From: Annulohypoxylon bovei var. microspora
Lineage: Eukaryota; Ascomycota; Sordariomycetes; Xylariales; Hypoxylaceae
Reading direction: 5' to 3'
Assembly: GCA_022836615.1 (NCBI GenBank)
Contig: MU405355.1
Coordinates: 1-64,000 of the forward strand
Length of the DNA: 64,000 nucleotides
The notes beneath the pieces are model-generated. The model worked only from the letters and a program-made list of their open reading frames with translations, was not told the origin of the DNA and made no database searches. Both the position numbers and the translations under genes were made by a program. Shown here in pieces: positions 14,151 through 27,660 of the stretch (position 1 is its first letter; each line of letters starts with the position of its first letter).

Positions 14151-14312
14151 AACTTTTTAATAAGCTTTTTATTTTTAAAAAATTAAATTTTATTAAAAAC
14201 CATTTTCTTATAAATAAACCACTTTAAAAGCTAAGATTTATTTTTTAATTAATTAAAAAACTTTATTTTTAAAATAATACATTTAATTAATTACCATGGA
14301 CATATTAATTTA
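14151..14312. repeat. Degenerate dispersed repeat, family C, copy 2
   Basis: Full-length visual alignment to 5,381-5,553 with mostly transition differences. It begins some 430 bases downstream of the GC island. Confidence 0.55.
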
Positions 14313-15005
14313 TTACCGCGAAGCGATTATAAAAGTAACCGGGAAGTTTTTTTATAATAAAATAAATAAAATAAATCGAAATGTAAAAACATTAAAATTT
14401 TAAAAAAATAAAAATAACTTTATATTATAATATTAACTTTTAATTAATTAAAAATAATTAATTATATATTTATAAAAATAATAAAATCCTTTTATTATAA
14501 TTAAAAACGTTAAATCATTTTTAATGTATAAAACATAAAATCACACACTTTTATTCGCTTATATATGTGATATTTTTAATTTTAACCTTTATATTTATAT
14601 AAATTATATATTAATTATTTAAAATTTTTAAAGAAAATTAATAAAGTTTTAAAATATAAAATATATAATAAATGTTAATTTTTATACGTAAAAATAATAT
14701 CTTTATATTAATTATAAATAACCCATTTAACTTTTCTTAAAATAACATTTTTTAAAAAGTAACATCCGTTATAACATTTATTATTATTATTAAATTATTA
14801 TTTTTAACTTATTTTTTTTTATTATATTTTTTAAACCTTAATTAAATTTTAAAGCGATAACTTAAAATATAATTAACTTATTATAAGAATTTTTACGATA
14901 CGTTAACTTATTAATAATTAATAATAATTAATAAATTTTAATTATTTTATAAAATATATAAATTAATATTAACATTATTAAAAATAAAATAAATTTCATT
15001 TAAAG

Positions 15006-15194
15006 AAACACTTTTAAAATTAATATAAACATTATTTAAAAAAATATAAACACTTTTAAAATAAATATAAACATTTTTAAAGTGGATGTAAACACTTTTA
15101 AAACAAATATAAACATTTTTAAAATAAATATAAACATCTTTAAAATAAATATAAATAACTTAAAAAGAAATATAAATATCCTTAAAATAAACGT
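15006..15194. repeat. 21-bp tandem repeat, nine units
   Basis: Nine consecutive units start at 15,006, 15,027, 15,048, 15,069, 15,090, 15,111, 15,132, 15,153 and 15,174, with a consensus close to AAACATTTTTAAAATAAATAT. The period is exactly 21 throughout, and units differ at one to several positions. The array lies within the AT-rich block and is not coding. Confidence 0.85.
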
Positions 15195-15889
15195 TATTAA
15201 TATTAACATTCATTTTAATAATATTAATATTTATTTAAATAATATTAATAATCGTATATAAGTTTCGTGAATATTTTTAATGAATATATATTATTACTCG
15301 TATATTAAAATATTAATTATATACCTTTTATAAGGACGTTAATTCCATTTCACGCTTAATTAATAATAATATCACATTATTAAATATTAAATTAAAACCA
15401 TTTTAATCCTTATTAAATAATACGATTATTTATAATTTATTAATATTAATAAACTTTATTAAAAAATTCATTAATAAAAAGTTACATAATAAAATTATAA
15501 TTAATATTAATTTTTTATTAAATTTTAAATTAAATTAAATTTTATTAACTTTAAAATTAAAAAATAAAACGGATGTTAATATAAAACAAAAAAGGCTTTT
15601 ATATGTATATAAATTTATTTTTTTTATATATAACGTTTTATTTAATATTTAATTAAAATGTTAATGTATAATAATGAAAAGTAATGTATGTAATTTTAAT
15701 TATTTAATATTAAATAATAAAGTTTAATTATAAAATTATAAGTTAATATATAAGATTATTAATTAACTTATAAAATAATTAATTAATTAATAAAAATAAT
15801 TAATTAATTTACATATTTTAAAATTATTTACATCGTTTTATTAACTTTTATTTATTATTACATAAATTACTTTATTAAAAGATTTAATT

Positions 15890-16490
15890 TACCCCATTTA
15901 AAAGTTTAATTTTAAATTAATTTAAATATAAACTTAAATTAATATTTAAATTAAAATTAATTTTAAATTAATTTTAAATTTTTAACCTTAAATATTTTAC
16001 TTTATTAATAATCATATTAATAAACCACATAACCATTGAAAACTAATATATATAACCTTTTAATTTAAATTTAAATAATTTTTTTATTAATACATTTAAT
16101 ATTATTAAATTTTCATAATTATATAACCTTTAATTAAACATTTTTAAGAATATATTTTTTAATAAATTACATGTTACTTTCACCGTAAAATAAATTATTA
16201 TATTACAACTTTTAATGTTATTATAATAAACCATTCACACGTAATACTTTTAAAACGCTTTAATATTAATACCTTTTACATGTTTTAAAATATATATATT
16301 AATACTTATTTATTTATGATATAATTTAATTCATTCGATGCATTTTTAAATTATTTATTAATTAATTTAAATTATTATATTTTATAATTAATATTAATGA
16401 AGTTATTTAAGGTTTAAAATAAAAATATATATAATTTAAATACATATAATGAAATGTATATAAATTTATATAAATGGCAAAGTATTCCCA
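15890..16490. repeat. Degenerate dispersed repeat, family A, copy 3
   Basis: Aligns with 11,160-11,870 (see that copy for shared words) and is likewise followed by a family B foldback unit. Differences are mostly transitions. Confidence 0.6.
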
Positions 16491-17060
16491 TTTTTAATGC
16501 TTATTTCACACATTTTTAATTAAACTTAGAAAAATCTACGCGCCCACCCACTTATATATTTCTTATTTTAATTTTTATTTAAATTTCTTATAATTATATA
16601 ATTAAATTTAAACTTTAAAACGCTTTTAATTAACATTATATATAACCTTTATAAATATATAAATAAATATTTAATAAATTAAAGTTTAAGGTAAATATAT
16701 ATAAAGTAAAAAAATAATTACGAAAAGTATTATAAAGTTACTTTTAATATTAATAATTAACTTTTAAATGTATTTACATAATTTTAAACCATTTAAAAGG
16801 TAATTAATAAACGTTGTATTTAAATTTATTCGAAAGTGTTTTATAAGTTTTATTAAATTATTAAATCATTAAAAATTTAATTTATAATTAAAAGGGAAAA
16901 AATGATAAAAAAAACAAGTTATATAAATAAATAAACGCGATAAATTTTTCTAAGTTTAATTAAAAGTACATAAAGTAAGCATTAAAAATACCTGCGTTTA
17001 TATAAGGATTTATATGTAAAAAAACATATTTTTTAATATAATAAATGAATTTTATAACAT
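16490..17060. repeat. Degenerate foldback element, family B, copy 2
   Basis: The left end carries TTTTTAATTAAACTTAGAAA, and the right end (16,946-16,970) carries its complement TTTCTAAGTTTAATTAAAAG. Outside these, TTATATATTTCTTA-type and AAAAGGGAAAAAATGA-type arms also pair. The two ends are ~400 bases apart. No transposase frame remains. Confidence 0.55.
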
Positions 17061-20000
17061 TTATATAACGGATAAAAAGGGTGTATTTATTTATTTAAGT
17101 ATTTTACATAAAATATTAAATTTAAATCTTTAAAAACATTAATTATTAATAATATATAAAAAAAAATAATTTAAATAAATTTATATAATACTTTAAAAAT
17201 TTAATAATATAAAACCAAGAATCTTATAAACGTATTATAATTAATACCCTCCGTTTTATTACGTTATAATTATAACGTGAACCTTGCATTATTATTTAAG
17301 ATTTTAATTTCATTTATTACTTAAATGTTAATTTCTTATAATATTTAATTTTATATAATTTTAACCGTTAATAAATATTATACTTATGAATTTTAAGTCC
17401 ATTTTTACCAAGTAAATTATTAAATTTAATTAATATTTCATTAACTTTTTATTTTTTAATAATAATATTATAAAGTGGGTTATAATTAATAATAAATAAT
17501 TTACTTTATAAGTTATTAACCATTTTAAAATAATTATTACTTATAAATATAAAAGTAATTTTAATTAATAATATAATTATTTTTAATTCATTTAAATTAA
17601 TTAAATCCCTTTATATATCCATTTTAATATTTAACATAAATAAGTTATAATGCTTATTTAAAAAGGTAACCTTAATGTTTAAAGTAATTAAATATAATTC
17701 TTGGATTTTAAATAATTTAATAAAGTTTTAATTATTACAAAAAATAACAAGCCTTTTTATTTAAAAAATTAACGATTAAATGGTGTTAAACTTTAAAAAA
17801 CTTGTAATAACTTCCGTTTAATTTTTTTATCGCGTTATAAACTTTTATTTCCAAGAACCATTTAAATATTTCTTAGTAAAATAACTTTTTAATAAAAATA
17901 ATAATAATTCCATATTAAAACCAAAATCTTAAACCTTAATAAAATCCATAAAGCTTAACTTTTAAAAGGTTATTAAAAGGGTAAAAGTGGTAATATTTTA
18001 TAAAATCAACATTAATAATAAGAGTTTAAATTCCAAATAAAAAAGGAAAAAAGTAAAGAATTAATAAAGTTAAGTTTATTATTTTATTTTATTTTTAAAA
18101 TTAAATGTTATTATAAAATATTTCTTTAACTTATAATAAAAAGATAAAATTACTTAATAAATTTTATTCATTAAGATTTAACATTAATAATAATGGTGTT
18201 AACGAATTAAATATATAATATTTAAAATAACATGGTTTTTTTAACGACCTTGGTTATTATTTCAAAGTTAAGGTTAATTATAATAAGGAAGGAATATTAT
18301 TAATGTTAAAAAAAATACCCCTTTTAAAAATAAATCATCATTTTAATTATTATCTCATAAGGAATTTCTTATCATTAATTAATAAAGTTTAAGAAATTCT
18401 TTATATAATTTAATTAAATAACTTTATAAAAGGAATAAGTTAATTCGTTTACGATAAATAATAACGAAAATTTAATACGTATTAAAACGTTAAAAATTTT
18501 TTTTCGCCTTTTAAAGCATTCCACCCTTCGTAAATATATATTTTATTATTAATTAATTATAATCATTTAATTAATATACTTATAAAAGTTAATTTTAATT
18601 TTTAAATTTTAATTTATAAATGCGATTATAAAATAACATGGCGGTTACATTTTAATAAATTACCTTTTAATTTCTTTAAAATTAAATGTAAAAAATTTTA
18701 AACCATTTTTTTAATATAAGATTTAATTTTGTATCGGGTATTTGTGATTAAGTATACCTTATATTAAAAATGTTAAGGCAAAATCATATTAAAGGTGTGT
18801 AAAAAAAAAAAGAAAAAAAAATAAAAAAAAAAGGTAAAATTAAACTTAAATTCCATTTATAACGTTTTTTTTTTATGCTTAATTTAAATTCCTTTTCTTT
18901 TGTTTTTTTATTAATAATATAAAATTAACAAAAAATCCAATTAATTTTTAACTATGTAATATCTTGGTTTAACTTGTAATTTAAATAACTTTAATAATTT
19001 TTTTTAACATTTAATTACTTGGCTTTTTTAAACCCCCTTTTAACGCTCGTATAATTTTTTTTAATGTTTTTTAAAACATTGTTTCCTGCCATATTAAGCA
19101 CGCTTCTTCCAATTAATTCAAATGGAGCGGTGTTAAAAAAAAACAGCCTTTATTTATAATTAACATATATTTTATTAATAAAATAAATATAAAACATGGT
19201 TAAATTTTAGTAAAAAAAAGGTATATTAATGGGTATAAAGGTTAATTAATTTATACGTTTTATACGTTATTTTATATTAATAAAATTAAAAATAAAATAT
19301 TTATATGAAAACAATAATTATAATATAATTAAATCATGATAAGTAATAAATAAATTAATAAGCGTTATATTCGATTAATTTATACATTTTATAAAGGTTT
19401 CCACGTGTATATATTTTGTTTTTTTACGTTAATTCATAATATTAATAATAGAAAAATGATAAAATAAAAGGCAATATACATAATAATCACATTAATTTTC
19501 ATTAAATAAAAGATAAAAATCTTTATATAAAATAACCGTTATTTAAATACATTCCCTAAGTAACACATATATAAAATTTTCCGGATACTTCGAATAAACC
19601 ATTATAAAAATAAAAAAAAAATATTATTAATATAATTATTAAATTAATTAAAAACAAAGATAATTAAAATTAATAATAAGCGTGGGTAATTTATAAAAGA
19701 AAATATTAAAATTATTTTTAAATTAAATAAAAACGGGTTAATATTTATTTTAAATAAAGCTTAATTATTAATTAACCCTTAATTAATCACTTTAATAATG
19801 TATTTAATATTAAATAAAACCGGTGAAAAAATTTATATTACTTAAAATGGCTTACCATTTTATACACCTTTATTTAATTAAATTATATTAAAATTCATGG
19901 TGGTTCATTAATTATATAAAAGCCACATAATATAAAGTATTAAAATTTATAATAATTAATTATTAATAATTTAATATAAATTATTATTATTAAATAATAT

Positions 20001-23000
20001 AAAAATATATTTTAATATATAAATATAAAAATACATTTAATTAACATAATTCGCTTAATTATAATTAATAAATATATATAATTATAATATAATTAAAAAG
20101 ATATATTTTATGATATTTCTTTTTTAAATAATATATTAAATATAATATACATTTATTTATATACATTTAACATTAAACTAAAATATAAAAATAAAAAAAA
20201 AAGAAAATAACGTAACTATTTTTATAATAAAGCAAAAAGGAGAAAAAGGGAATAAAGTTAAAAATAAAAAAGTAAATATTTTTTAAAAACTTCACCTCTT
20301 TTTTATTATATTAAAAGATCCCGCCTTAATTACCGCCAAAGGTTTTTCTTATAACACTTTTTTTAACACTTTTTTTAATATTTATTTAATAATGTTTTTT
20401 CGATTCATTAACGACTTTTTATTTACTTACATCATTATAAGTCTTTAATTATAATTAAGAAAATAATCGAACGCCACGGTATTAAATAAATATACAAGGT
20501 AATATTTTAAAGTATTAAATTTTTAATTAATAATTTTCATTAATTAAAGCATTATAAAACAAACCTTGCCGTCGATAAATAACCGGTAAAAATGCTTTAC
20601 ATATTCTTTATTATCTTTTAATTATATAATAAGAATTTCGTACATAATTTTAAAAAAATTATATAAAAAAATAATAAAATATTAAAAAATAATCATTACT
20701 TTGATTTCTTAAAAGTTAAAAGGAAAATAAAATCGGTCAAACTAATTAAATAATATAATCCATAAATCGGTATTTTAAAAAAAAGAAATTAAAGCATCCA
20801 CATTAAATAAAAAGCTTATTAAAAGTTATTTAACATAACTTAAAAATTCATTAAATTATTTTAAAAATAATTTAAGATTTTTTTTTTTAACCCATTGTAA
20901 TATATATTTCGCATGCCTTATAAATACATTAGTTTTTTTTTATAATTAACGCATTTTATCCATAAAATCGCGGAAGCGTAATATTAAAATTATTAAATAA
21001 TAAATTAATTTAATTATAATTAACCACGCGTGTTTAATTATTTTTTTTTTTTTTATTTTATTTAAAATTTATTCCTTTTTAATACTTATATTAACGGTGT
21101 TAAGTATAAAAAAATCCGTTGAAAAAGTATTATAAAGTGGTGTAATTAAGTAATTATTATTTATAACATTTAATGAATAAATGCGATATAAGGTTTAAAA
21201 GGGATTAATTTTAAAAGGACTTTATAACGGGAATAAATTATTTTTTTATAAAAAACGATAATTATATATATTCAATTTTTAATTAATTAATTAAATAATA
21301 AATTATTCATTAATATAATTAATATATTATAATATTTTATAAACTTAAAGTAACATAAAAAATTAATTAATCGATAATATTTAAAAAATAAAAAAACTTA
21401 ATGTAACATTGTAAAAAAGCTGTAAATTAAGTATAATATTAAAATAAGTTAATAATCTTTGTAAAAATATTTAAAAAAATGGGAACTTTTTAAAAACGAA
21501 TATAATATTAACGCCATTAAAGTTAAAATTTATTAGCTTTTTAAAGTTAATTTATTTTACAACTTAATTATTAAATATTTAAAAATAAAACAACCCGAAA
21601 TTTAATTAACACGTTAAACCTTAAAACGTAAGTTAAAAAAGTAAGGGAAAATTCGTTATAATTTAATACTTTACACCCCCGAACTCACAAACCTCGTCCG
21701 ATATTTATTTTACTTTAAAAGATTTCATAATACCAAGATTTTAAGCTAATTATAATATTTATAAAGCGTAAAATTAACACGTACTTTTTTTATTTAAATT
21801 TAAATTAAAAACGGCATAAAAAAAAAAATTAACCCGGACGAATGATATAATATAATAATAAAATTAAAAGAATTCCTTAACAAATATATTTAAATATTAA
21901 ATACTTTTAAACATATAAGATAAAACTTAATTTAAAGATGTATTTATAAGGTTTTATAAATCCTTATATTATAAATAATGGCATATAATATATATCGTTT
22001 ATATTATCTTTAAATTATATAATAACGTGTTAATTTTAAATCATAAATTAAAATATAATAAATATAATTTAAAGTTCCAGGTTTTAATTATATGTGGTGT
22101 ATAAATGGTTATTATAAGTTACATTTTATTAATTTCGAGATTTATGTAATTATTAATGTATATTTTTATAAGATTTTATAATATAATGTTAATAAGTTTA
22201 ATTATTTTTTTATTAATGTATTATATTAATATTTTTAAATTATTATTAAATTAAAATTTTAACCTTAATATATTAAAATGAATTATAGGATTAAAACATT
22301 ATTTATAACATAAATGTAATTTCAACTCGTTATGTACATAAAGCTTTTAATAATTATCATAAATTTAAATAACATTAAAACTTTTTAAATATAAAAATAT
22401 CGTTTCTTAAATTTATATAAATATAAAACAAATAAAAATAATAATAAAATAAAGCAATAATAATTATAATTATTTTTAATTATCATAATACATTAAATTA
22501 TAAATATTAAAATTTTTAATAATAATTTCATTTATATTAATAATTTTAACCGTTTTTTAAAAGGCTTAAAAACTTAAACGATTTTAATAATAATAAAATA
22601 TTTAATTAAATAATAATATACTTCCTTTATAAAAATATAATATAATAAAAAATTGTTAAATTTATTATGGAATGGAATTAATACCAAATTAAATTTTATT
22701 TATGTTACGTAAATGTTATAATTAATTACGTTCATTTAATATAATTAAATATATTTAACCCATTAAATTTTAAAGTAAAAAATTATAAATAAAGTTTAAT
22801 ATAAAACTTAAAGTTATAATAATTAATTCATGTATTAAAAAAACCGTTAATTCATTACAATTTTAATAATTTTCTAACATTTAATATTAAGCAAGTTTAT
22901 AAACAATAATTAATAATAAATCCAATGAAAATATAAGATTTAACATAACCATATGAAAATAATTATATAATTTTAAGAAATTATTTAAAGGATTATAAAG

Positions 23001-24019
23001 ATGTTAATAAAAATTTAAGGTTAACATTTAACGAAATATCTTATAATGATACGAAGTGGTATTATAATCGCATATAAAAAGTTAAAAAATAAATGGAAAC
23101 TATTTATAAAAAAACGGCGTTTCGTGGAAACTAATATGTAAATTAATTTAATATGGATGTTTATGTTATTTAATAACTATTTAAATATACATTTAATAAC
23201 ATTAAACATTACCATTAATGTACTTAATAATTATTATAAATTTTATTATTTTTTAATTTTTACAATTAATACTTTATAACTTTCCACCTTTTTATTAAAA
23301 TAATTTTTTAAAACGTAATTACATTTAACTTTTCATTTAAATAATTCCACGAATATATTTTCAATTAACTTACATTAAACTTTATATTCGATTTAATTAA
23401 AGCTTTAATTAAATAAATTAAATTACATTATTATTATTATTATTTTTATTAATATATATTGTAAAATATATTCATAATTATAAAACGTTGAACGGTTGTA
23501 AGTCATTATATGTGATTAGTGAAATAATAATAAAACCATGGAATATTAAAACGAAATATGGCATATTTTAAGAATTAAAAGATGTATTAAAATGGGATTT
23601 ATATAAGTGAATTCTTTTAATTAAGGGTTATTTTATAATATAAATCATGAAAAAGGTTAATATTAAATACGAAAGTTATTTAAGTTTAAATATATATCCT
23701 TTAATAAAAAATATTTAATAAGTTAATGATTTATCGATAAAATTTTTAATTAATTAAAATATAATAATTAAAATAATAAATCTTTTCTTAAAAAAAAGGT
23801 CTTTAATAATATTCCTCCGGTTTAAAATCATAATAATAATAACATTATTTAAAATCGGAATAATATATAACATTTTTTAAAAATTAAAACATATATTAAT
23901 ATAAAACATAAATTAAAAAGTTATTTAAATAAATGATTAAAGTTTTTAAAGTAAAAATATTTAATGTTATATCATCGATTTTATCCGTTGTAAAAAAAGG
24001 TGTTAAAAGGTACGTTTCC

Positions 24020-24930
24020 CCGCATATAAATCTTAATATAAACGTATATATTAATAACTTTTCTTTTAATTAAACTTAAAAAAATCCACCCGATTTTACA
24101 CCTATTTATACACCTTTCTTTTTATTACATTTCTTTTTTTTTAATAAAGTTTTTTATTAAATATTTTTATAATAAAATATTTAAATAAATATCGTAAAGC
24201 AGCTTTAAATGAATTAAGTAAGTTACATTTTTTATAAATTTACATATAAATAAAAAAAAAGTTTTATCCGTTATATAAAAGATATTAAAAAGTATTTTTC
24301 CTTTATATATAAATCGTTATATAATTGAAAGTATTAATAACTTACGAAAATTCCATTAATTTAATTTACATTTCGCTTACATTTAATTATAATTCATATA
24401 TTACATTTTTTTCCTTATTATTAATTAAAAATCGGATCCTTTATAATTATAAAATTAAATTTACTTTATAAAACGCTTTCGAATAAACTTGTTTATATTT
24501 ATTATAAATAATTATGTGTGTGGAAAATTAAGTTAAAAGGTAAATACATATAAAGTAAAAAAACTTGCATAAAAAATATTATAAAACTATTTTAATAAAA
24601 TCTTTTTAAATATACTTAACTTTTAATTTAATTTTTTACTTACATAACAATTTATAAAAAATATAATTTAGATTATTTGAAAGTGTTTTACGAGTTATAT
24701 TTAATTATGTAATTATAAGAAAATTAACATGAAATTAATGGGGATAAAAGGGGATATTATAAAATAAAAAGTAAGTGATTATAAAAGCAAGTGAATTTTT
24801 TTAAGTTTAATTAAAAGTTAAGTGGGGTGAGCATTAAAGATATATACGTTTACATAAAAATTTATATGTAAAAAAAAATACCTTTTAATATAATAAATAA
24901 AACTTATAATATATATATAACATCGTTTTT
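24020..24930. repeat. Degenerate foldback element, family B, copy 3
   Basis: The left end (~24,030-24,100) has a TATATAAACG-like word and TTTTAATTAAACTTAAAAAA. The right end (~24,805-24,870) has the complementary TTTTTTAAGTTTAATTAAAA and ATATATACGTTTACATAAA. The interior is longer than in the other copies, and upstream ~23,640-24,020 loosely resembles family A. It fits the same composite element. Confidence 0.55.
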
Positions 24931-27660
24931 TATTAATATTAAACATAATTTAAAAGTAATAATAAAATTTATAATACCTTTTTTAACTTAATAAATATAT
25001 CATGAAATAAAATTATATTAATAAAAACTTTTTCGAAATAATTAATTTAAATGACGACGAAATAATTAAACCCATTTAATTAAACCCGAATTTAGGGTTT
25101 TAATTTTTAAAAACGTACGAATTAATTAAAAACTAAAATAATTTTTTTTTTTTTTCATTTTTTTTTTCAATTCACACATTATTAACGCTTTAACATTTAA
25201 ATTAAAATTTAAAAGGTTTTAAAATATAAAACACTTATTAATTACCATATATAAATTAATTTTAAAACATATAATTTAAATCTTAAATAAAAAAAATATA
25301 TCCATTTAATTCATTTATATTACCACCTTTTCTTTTAATTATAAATATAATTTTAAATAATATTTATATTCTTTTATAACCTAATTATAATTTATACCTT
25401 AAAAATCATTTAAAAATATTTAAATTCTTTTATTTAAAACGAATGTTATGTGGTATTTTAAGGAATATTTTTCATGTAGCGTAAACGGTTCCGAATTTTC
25501 AAAATAACTTAATTAATTTAAAAAATTAATAATTAAAAAAAAAACATTAACTTATAATAAATTTTAATAAATAAAATTAATATAATTATAAACATTTTTA
25601 TTATTTTTTAATTTAATTATTTAAATATTTATTAAATAAACTTTATTAATATTATTTTATAATTAAGTAAATTATATTTAAATGGGTTATATTTAAATAT
25701 AATAAATTATACTTAAATTAAGGTTTTTATTAATATATTAATAATTAATTAATTTATATTTTACTTATATTATTATGTATAATATTAATAATTATATTAA
25801 TATTTTAATTTAATATCCCTTTTTATAACACCATTTTCCTTTCTTTTAAAATAATAAGTTAAATACATTTTATAATTTTAATTATTATTATTATTATTAT
25901 TTTATTTAACGTTTAAACAAATAAACATAAACTTTTCTTTGTAACTTTTTTAAAGGTATAAGGTGTAATAAATTATAATATACATAAAATTAATAATCTT
26001 AATAATATTATAATGTTAAATTTTACTTAAAGGGTTTAATATTCCTTAATTAACGATTATTACTTATTAATCGTATTAAAGGTTTTCTTTACTTTAACAC
26101 GTTTCACCTTTTACGAAAATAACGTTAAAGTTTAAATTAAAGATTTAATAAAATAAAAACTTAACCTTTAAAAGACCATTAAAATTAATTTTGGAATAAA
26201 GTAAATAAAAAGCATATTATATATATATACCGCATTTTATAAATACAAGGGTTTAAAACTCCTTACATAATAATATAATTATTTTTTTATTTATTAAGTT
26301 TACATCGTAATAAATTAACTTAATTTTAAGTTTTATTAATTTTATAAATTTAAATTAAATAATTAATTTAATAATTAATTCTAAGATTTTACAACTTATA
26401 ATTCCCTTTTATGGGTTTTTTTATCTTATATTAAGGTTCGTTTATACCTTCTTTCGAAAGTTAAATATTAAAATAATATTAAAAATCTTTTTTACCTTGC
26501 TTTACCACATTTTACCTTTTAAAAGGATGGCCTTAAAGCTTAAACTAAGGACTTAATAAGATGGAAATTTAATCTTTAAAGGATTATTAAGGTTAATTTT
26601 AAAACAAAATAAATAAAAAGTATAATGCATATATATACCACATTCCATAAGCATAAAAAATTAAAGTTTTTTACGTAATAACATAATTATTTCTTTATTT
26701 ATTAAATTTACATCGTGATAAATAATATTAATATTTTTATTTTTATTTCCTTTCCTTTATTAAATCCTTTTAATACTTATACAAAAGAAATAATCCCTTT
26801 AAATACATTTTATAAAAATTAATCTTAAAGAGGTTCGTAAAAGATGGTTATTTTTTCTTGCCCCGGCGTTAAATATATTATATTATATTTATAAAAGTTA
26901 TAAAAAACTTAAAAATTATAACTTTAATTATTAACTTTAAATGCGGCAACGGTTTTTAATCGTAATAATTACTTAATATAATATTTTTATTAATTGAAAA
27001 AATTAACTTTAAATTTAAAATAATTTTCAAAAAATATTAAAAACAAGCTTATAATTTATAGTTATGTTATAAAGTAAAAAGTTAAAGTATAAAAAGCTTA
27101 TTAAAAGCTTATTAATAAATAAATATATAAAATTATTAACGTTTAATTTTTTTTTAAACTTTTAAAGCCTTTAATTTATTTATATATATAAATAATAACT
27201 TATTAATAAAACGTTATTAAATAATTCCGCACATTAAACCTTAATAAAAAATATTATATAAGGATTAAAAATACCATTATTAATAACATATATATAAACG
27301 TTAATATAAAATATAAAAAACTATTAAATAAAATTAATTATAAAATATAAATTATTATATATAAAAGATTTAAATATTAAATTAATATAATTTAAAAAGC
27401 ATTTACAACGTTAAATTACTTTTTATAAATTAAAATTAAATATATTTTAAAAATTTTTTTCCATTAAAAATAAAAAATCAAAGATTTTAAAACTTTAAAA
27501 AATTATTATATTAAATTTAATCCTTAATATTTAAACCTTTATAATAAATATTTCATAATTTAATTAACTTATTTTTTATAAAAAGGTATACGTTATTACT
27601 CGTTATAAATTACGGCAATTATAACAATATTTAACGTTATAAGCCTTATAACTTACAACA

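Larger units (their letters stand above)
13721..27660. other. AT-rich, gene-free, RIP-like isochore (right part)
   Basis: Same character as the left part: almost only A and T, no reading frame of 60 codons, and CG retained more than CA/TG. It ends abruptly near 27,660, within about 50 bases of balanced sequence. It contains the family A, B and C repeat copies and a 21-bp tandem array listed separately. I see no other feature. Confidence 0.85.

Noticed and set aside
105..27660. Mitochondrial DNA or a centromere
   Set aside because: No mitochondrial genes or long frames occur, so not mitochondrial. A centromere is possible in principle but cannot be told from other RIP-affected heterochromatin by sequence alone.
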